Shown piece by piece: positions 62,430 to 64,000 of a stretch of DNA of 64,000 nt (the first letter of the stretch is position 1; each line of letters starts with the position of its first letter). A program made the position numbers and the translations under genes. This stretch comes from Coraliomargarita sinensis (GTDB lineage Bacteria > Verrucomicrobiota > Verrucomicrobiia > Opitutales > Coraliomargaritaceae), in contig NZ_QHJQ01000001.1 in assembly GCF_003185655.1 (NCBI RefSeq), positions 372,001 to 436,000 of the forward strand. Direction: 5' to 3'. The notes beneath the pieces were generated by a model that made no database searches, had not been told where the DNA came from, and saw only the letters and a list, made by a program, of their open reading frames with translations.

Positions 62430-62771
62430 TTAGAGCTTTAAAGGCGGGTTATCGGGTTGTCCTGCTCCGGTTGGTTGTGAATTTTGATTTCCTCTGACCA
62501 CTCGCTCGTCGACAAACCGCAGCCTACCAGAGGCTCGGAGCGTTGCGTAAATCAAGCCGATAATGCTAAATACTGCAGTCAATTTTATGAATACAAGATA
62601 ATCATTTTTTGTTTCTACGGTGTGCCCCATTATCTGCAGTGACACCCAATCAGGGAGATGACCTACCAAACCCAAGAGTCCCGACAATAAAAGGAGAGAG
62701 CCGATGATCGCCATTCCCCACATGGTGAATGTGAAGAGCTGAAACAGGCTTCGGGAGCAGAGATTGCTCAT
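62430..62771 (-). CDS. Small membrane protein of unknown function
   Basis: This 113-aa protein has two hydrophobic helices (FTMWGMAIIGSLLLLSGLLG and LVFIKLTAVFSIIGLIYATL) with a short loop between them, and a polar C-terminal tail. No family is recognised. The ATG at 62771 lies 103 bp from the holA start, in a divergent arrangement. It is A/T-richer than holA. Real coding is supported by the hydrophobic pattern only. Confidence 0.55.
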   Translation of the reverse strand: MSNLCSRSLFQLFTFTMWGMAIIGSLLLLSGLLGLVGHLPDWVSLQIMGHTVETKNDYLVFIKLTAVFSIIGLIYATLRASGRLRFVDERVVRGNQNSQPTGAGQPDNPPLKL

Positions 62772-62874
62772 TTTTTTGAAACTTCAGTTTTCTTTCACAA
62801 CAGATTCATGTGCAGCGATTATTCTGAGCCGCGCGTCCGACTGTGGACTTGCGCTGTTGGGTGATGGGGGCAGT

Positions 62875-63984
62875 ATGTCGAGCCCTATGTCAGCCAAGCC
62901 GTTTACATTTATCTGTGGTGACGACGATTACCTTGTCTCGGAGAAGGGTAAGGCGTGGTTTGCCGAGCAGACGAAGGGCTTGATGGACGATCTTTCCAAG
63001 GAGGTGGTCGACGGGCGTGCGGGGAACATCGCCGAGGTGGAGGACGCGCTCAATCGTTTTACCAGTGCGGTGCAGACGCTCTCACTCTTTGGCGAGCGCA
63101 AGGTGGTCTGGCTGAAGGATGTGAATTTTCTGGCGGATTCGGTCACGGGCCGTGCCCAGGGGACTCTGGATTTGGTGGAGAATTTAAAGTCGGTTCTGGA
63201 AGAACTCGACCCGGAGGCTGTCGGTGTGTGTATTACGGCGCAGCCGATCGACAAGCGGCGGAGCTTTTACAAGTGGTGTCAGAAGACGGCGGATTTTACT
63301 CTGCTCGCCGGTGACAAGAATGCCGCGGCCACCTGTGCCAAACTGATCGAGGAAGAGTGTGCCGAAGCCGGTGTCTCGATGACGCGGGACGCCGTGCAAC
63401 TCCTGATCGGCAAGGTAAATGGGAACACCCGCCTGATCGTGGAGGAGACGCGCAAGCTTTGCACCTTCGCTGTCGGCAGTGACGAAGCCGTGAATGAGCA
63501 GTTGGTCAATGCCCTGGTGCCGAACTTCGGCGATGCCGATTTCTTCGAGGCGGCGGATGCCTTCTTCTCGCTTAAACTCGATTGGACGCTGGAAGCATTG
63601 CGGCGGCATTTTTTTACCAACAGCGAGTCACGACCGCTGCTGGGCAGCCTGCAGTCGCGCAACCGCTTGCTAATCCAGCTGCGTGTGCTGCTCGATGCCG
63701 GGGCGATTCGTCTTGGAGGGCGTGGCATTTCCAAATCGGATTTGGAAGCGGCGGCAAAAGTCTATGGCCACCACTTCGGAGAGAACCCGGAGAAGAGTAA
63801 TCTGAATGTTTTTACCCAAAATCCCTGGTATCTGGGGCGTCTTGCGGAAAGTGCGTCCAGACTGTCACTCAAAAAGCTGGTCGACTTTCAACTGGCCTTT
63901 GCCGACGCCTTCGAGGCAATCATCGAACGCCCGAATGAGCAGGAAGAGGTCTGCCGTGAGCTTGCGGTCAAATGCCTTTCATGA
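62875..63984 (+). CDS. holA: DNA polymerase III delta subunit
   Basis: HolA is the delta subunit of the clamp-loader, which opens the beta clamp. The 369-aa protein starts in the usual way: PFTFICGDDDYLVSEKGK at its N-terminus, then an AAA+-like domain without a Walker A motif, GKVNGNTRLIVEETRKLCTF, and a helical C-terminal domain (LLGSLQSRNRLLIQLRVLLDAG). The ATG at 62875 (MSSPMSAKPF) is chosen; the ATG at 62887 is also possible, and the upstream frame to 62764 is unlike delta. It is divergent from the small membrane protein and ends 16 bp before the window end. Confidence 0.88.
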   Translation: MSSPMSAKPFTFICGDDDYLVSEKGKAWFAEQTKGLMDDLSKEVVDGRAGNIAEVEDALNRFTSAVQTLSLFGERKVVWLKDVNFLADSVTGRAQGTLDLVENLKSVLEELDPEAVGVCITAQPIDKRRSFYKWCQKTADFTLLAGDKNAAATCAKLIEEECAEAGVSMTRDAVQLLIGKVNGNTRLIVEETRKLCTFAVGSDEAVNEQLVNALVPNFGDADFFEAADAFFSLKLDWTLEALRRHFFTNSESRPLLGSLQSRNRLLIQLRVLLDAGAIRLGGRGISKSDLEAAAKVYGHHFGENPEKSNLNVFTQNPWYLGRLAESASRLSLKKLVDFQLAFADAFEAIIERPNEQEEVCRELAVKCLS

Positions 63985-64000
63985 GGGAGGCCGCTCCCCG

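Overview
The window is a 64 kb chromosomal stretch, almost all coding, from a free-living Gram-negative-type bacterium. The gene content (outer-membrane receptor, two-partner secretion, lipocalin lipoprotein, a HEAT-tailed sulfatase, pseudopilin-like C-termini) and the sequence style suggest a marine Verrucomicrobiota of the Opitutae/Coraliomargarita type. That placement is inferred from family resemblance, not from a marker gene. Most genes are housekeeping. Accessory material is limited to a few patches marked by small hairpin repeats.

Layout. 0-5 kb: the SecA C-terminus, an SDR oxidoreductase, a soluble histidine kinase next to ruvC, and a TauE/SafE permease divergent from truA. 4.8-8.4 kb: a probable zinc cluster of a MerC-like membrane protein, a Fur/Zur-type regulator, a TonB receptor with two His/Asp/Glu-rich loops, and a small exported His/Cys-rich protein. 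8.5-11.1 kb: rmuC, a remnant of a REP-associated transposase, an Smr-domain protein and a ZIP metal transporter. 11.2-13.3 kb: an ECF sigma factor, its membrane partner and YceI in one operon. 13.3-23.8 kb: queA, prfB (with the programmed +1 frameshift), an unrecognised 476-aa protein, glgP, transketolase, hisI and an AI-2E-family permease. 24.1-32.8 kb: pyruvate carboxylase and PEP carboxylase flanking a hypothetical protein and a VapBC pair. 33-44.8 kb: a TM-helix-repeat channel-like protein, an AraC regulator, and a two-partner secretion system whose 2476-aa TpsA carries about 15 MBG-type repeats. 45-56.8 kb: murA behind an Arg/Gly/Lys-rich disordered protein, a dimeric dUTPase-like protein, a CPBP protease, the sulfatase, an inositol-monophosphatase, a lipocalin, an M3 peptidase, rsmE, a PAS-SpoIIE phosphatase and dtd. 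57-64 kb: trkH-trkA, an aldose epimerase, a pseudopilin-like small protein, an orphan CopG-type antitoxin, a small membrane protein and holA.

How the genes work together. The clearest units are the zinc cluster (with a ZIP transporter 2 kb away), the sigma/anti-sigma/YceI operon, the TpsA-TpsB secretion pair, the TrkA-TrkH potassium system and the VapBC module. Two anaplerotic carboxylases feed oxaloacetate, while glgP and transketolase serve glycogen and pentose metabolism.

The most unusual things I see are the interspersed families of small inverted repeats that fill many gaps (with a transposase remnant of the type that moves such repeats), the MBG-repeat adhesin with a Gly/Ala-rich C-terminal module, the disordered basic protein directly before murA, and the zinc cluster. 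I did not find a clearly new multi-gene defence or mobile system. No tRNA, rRNA or CRISPR array was recognised.
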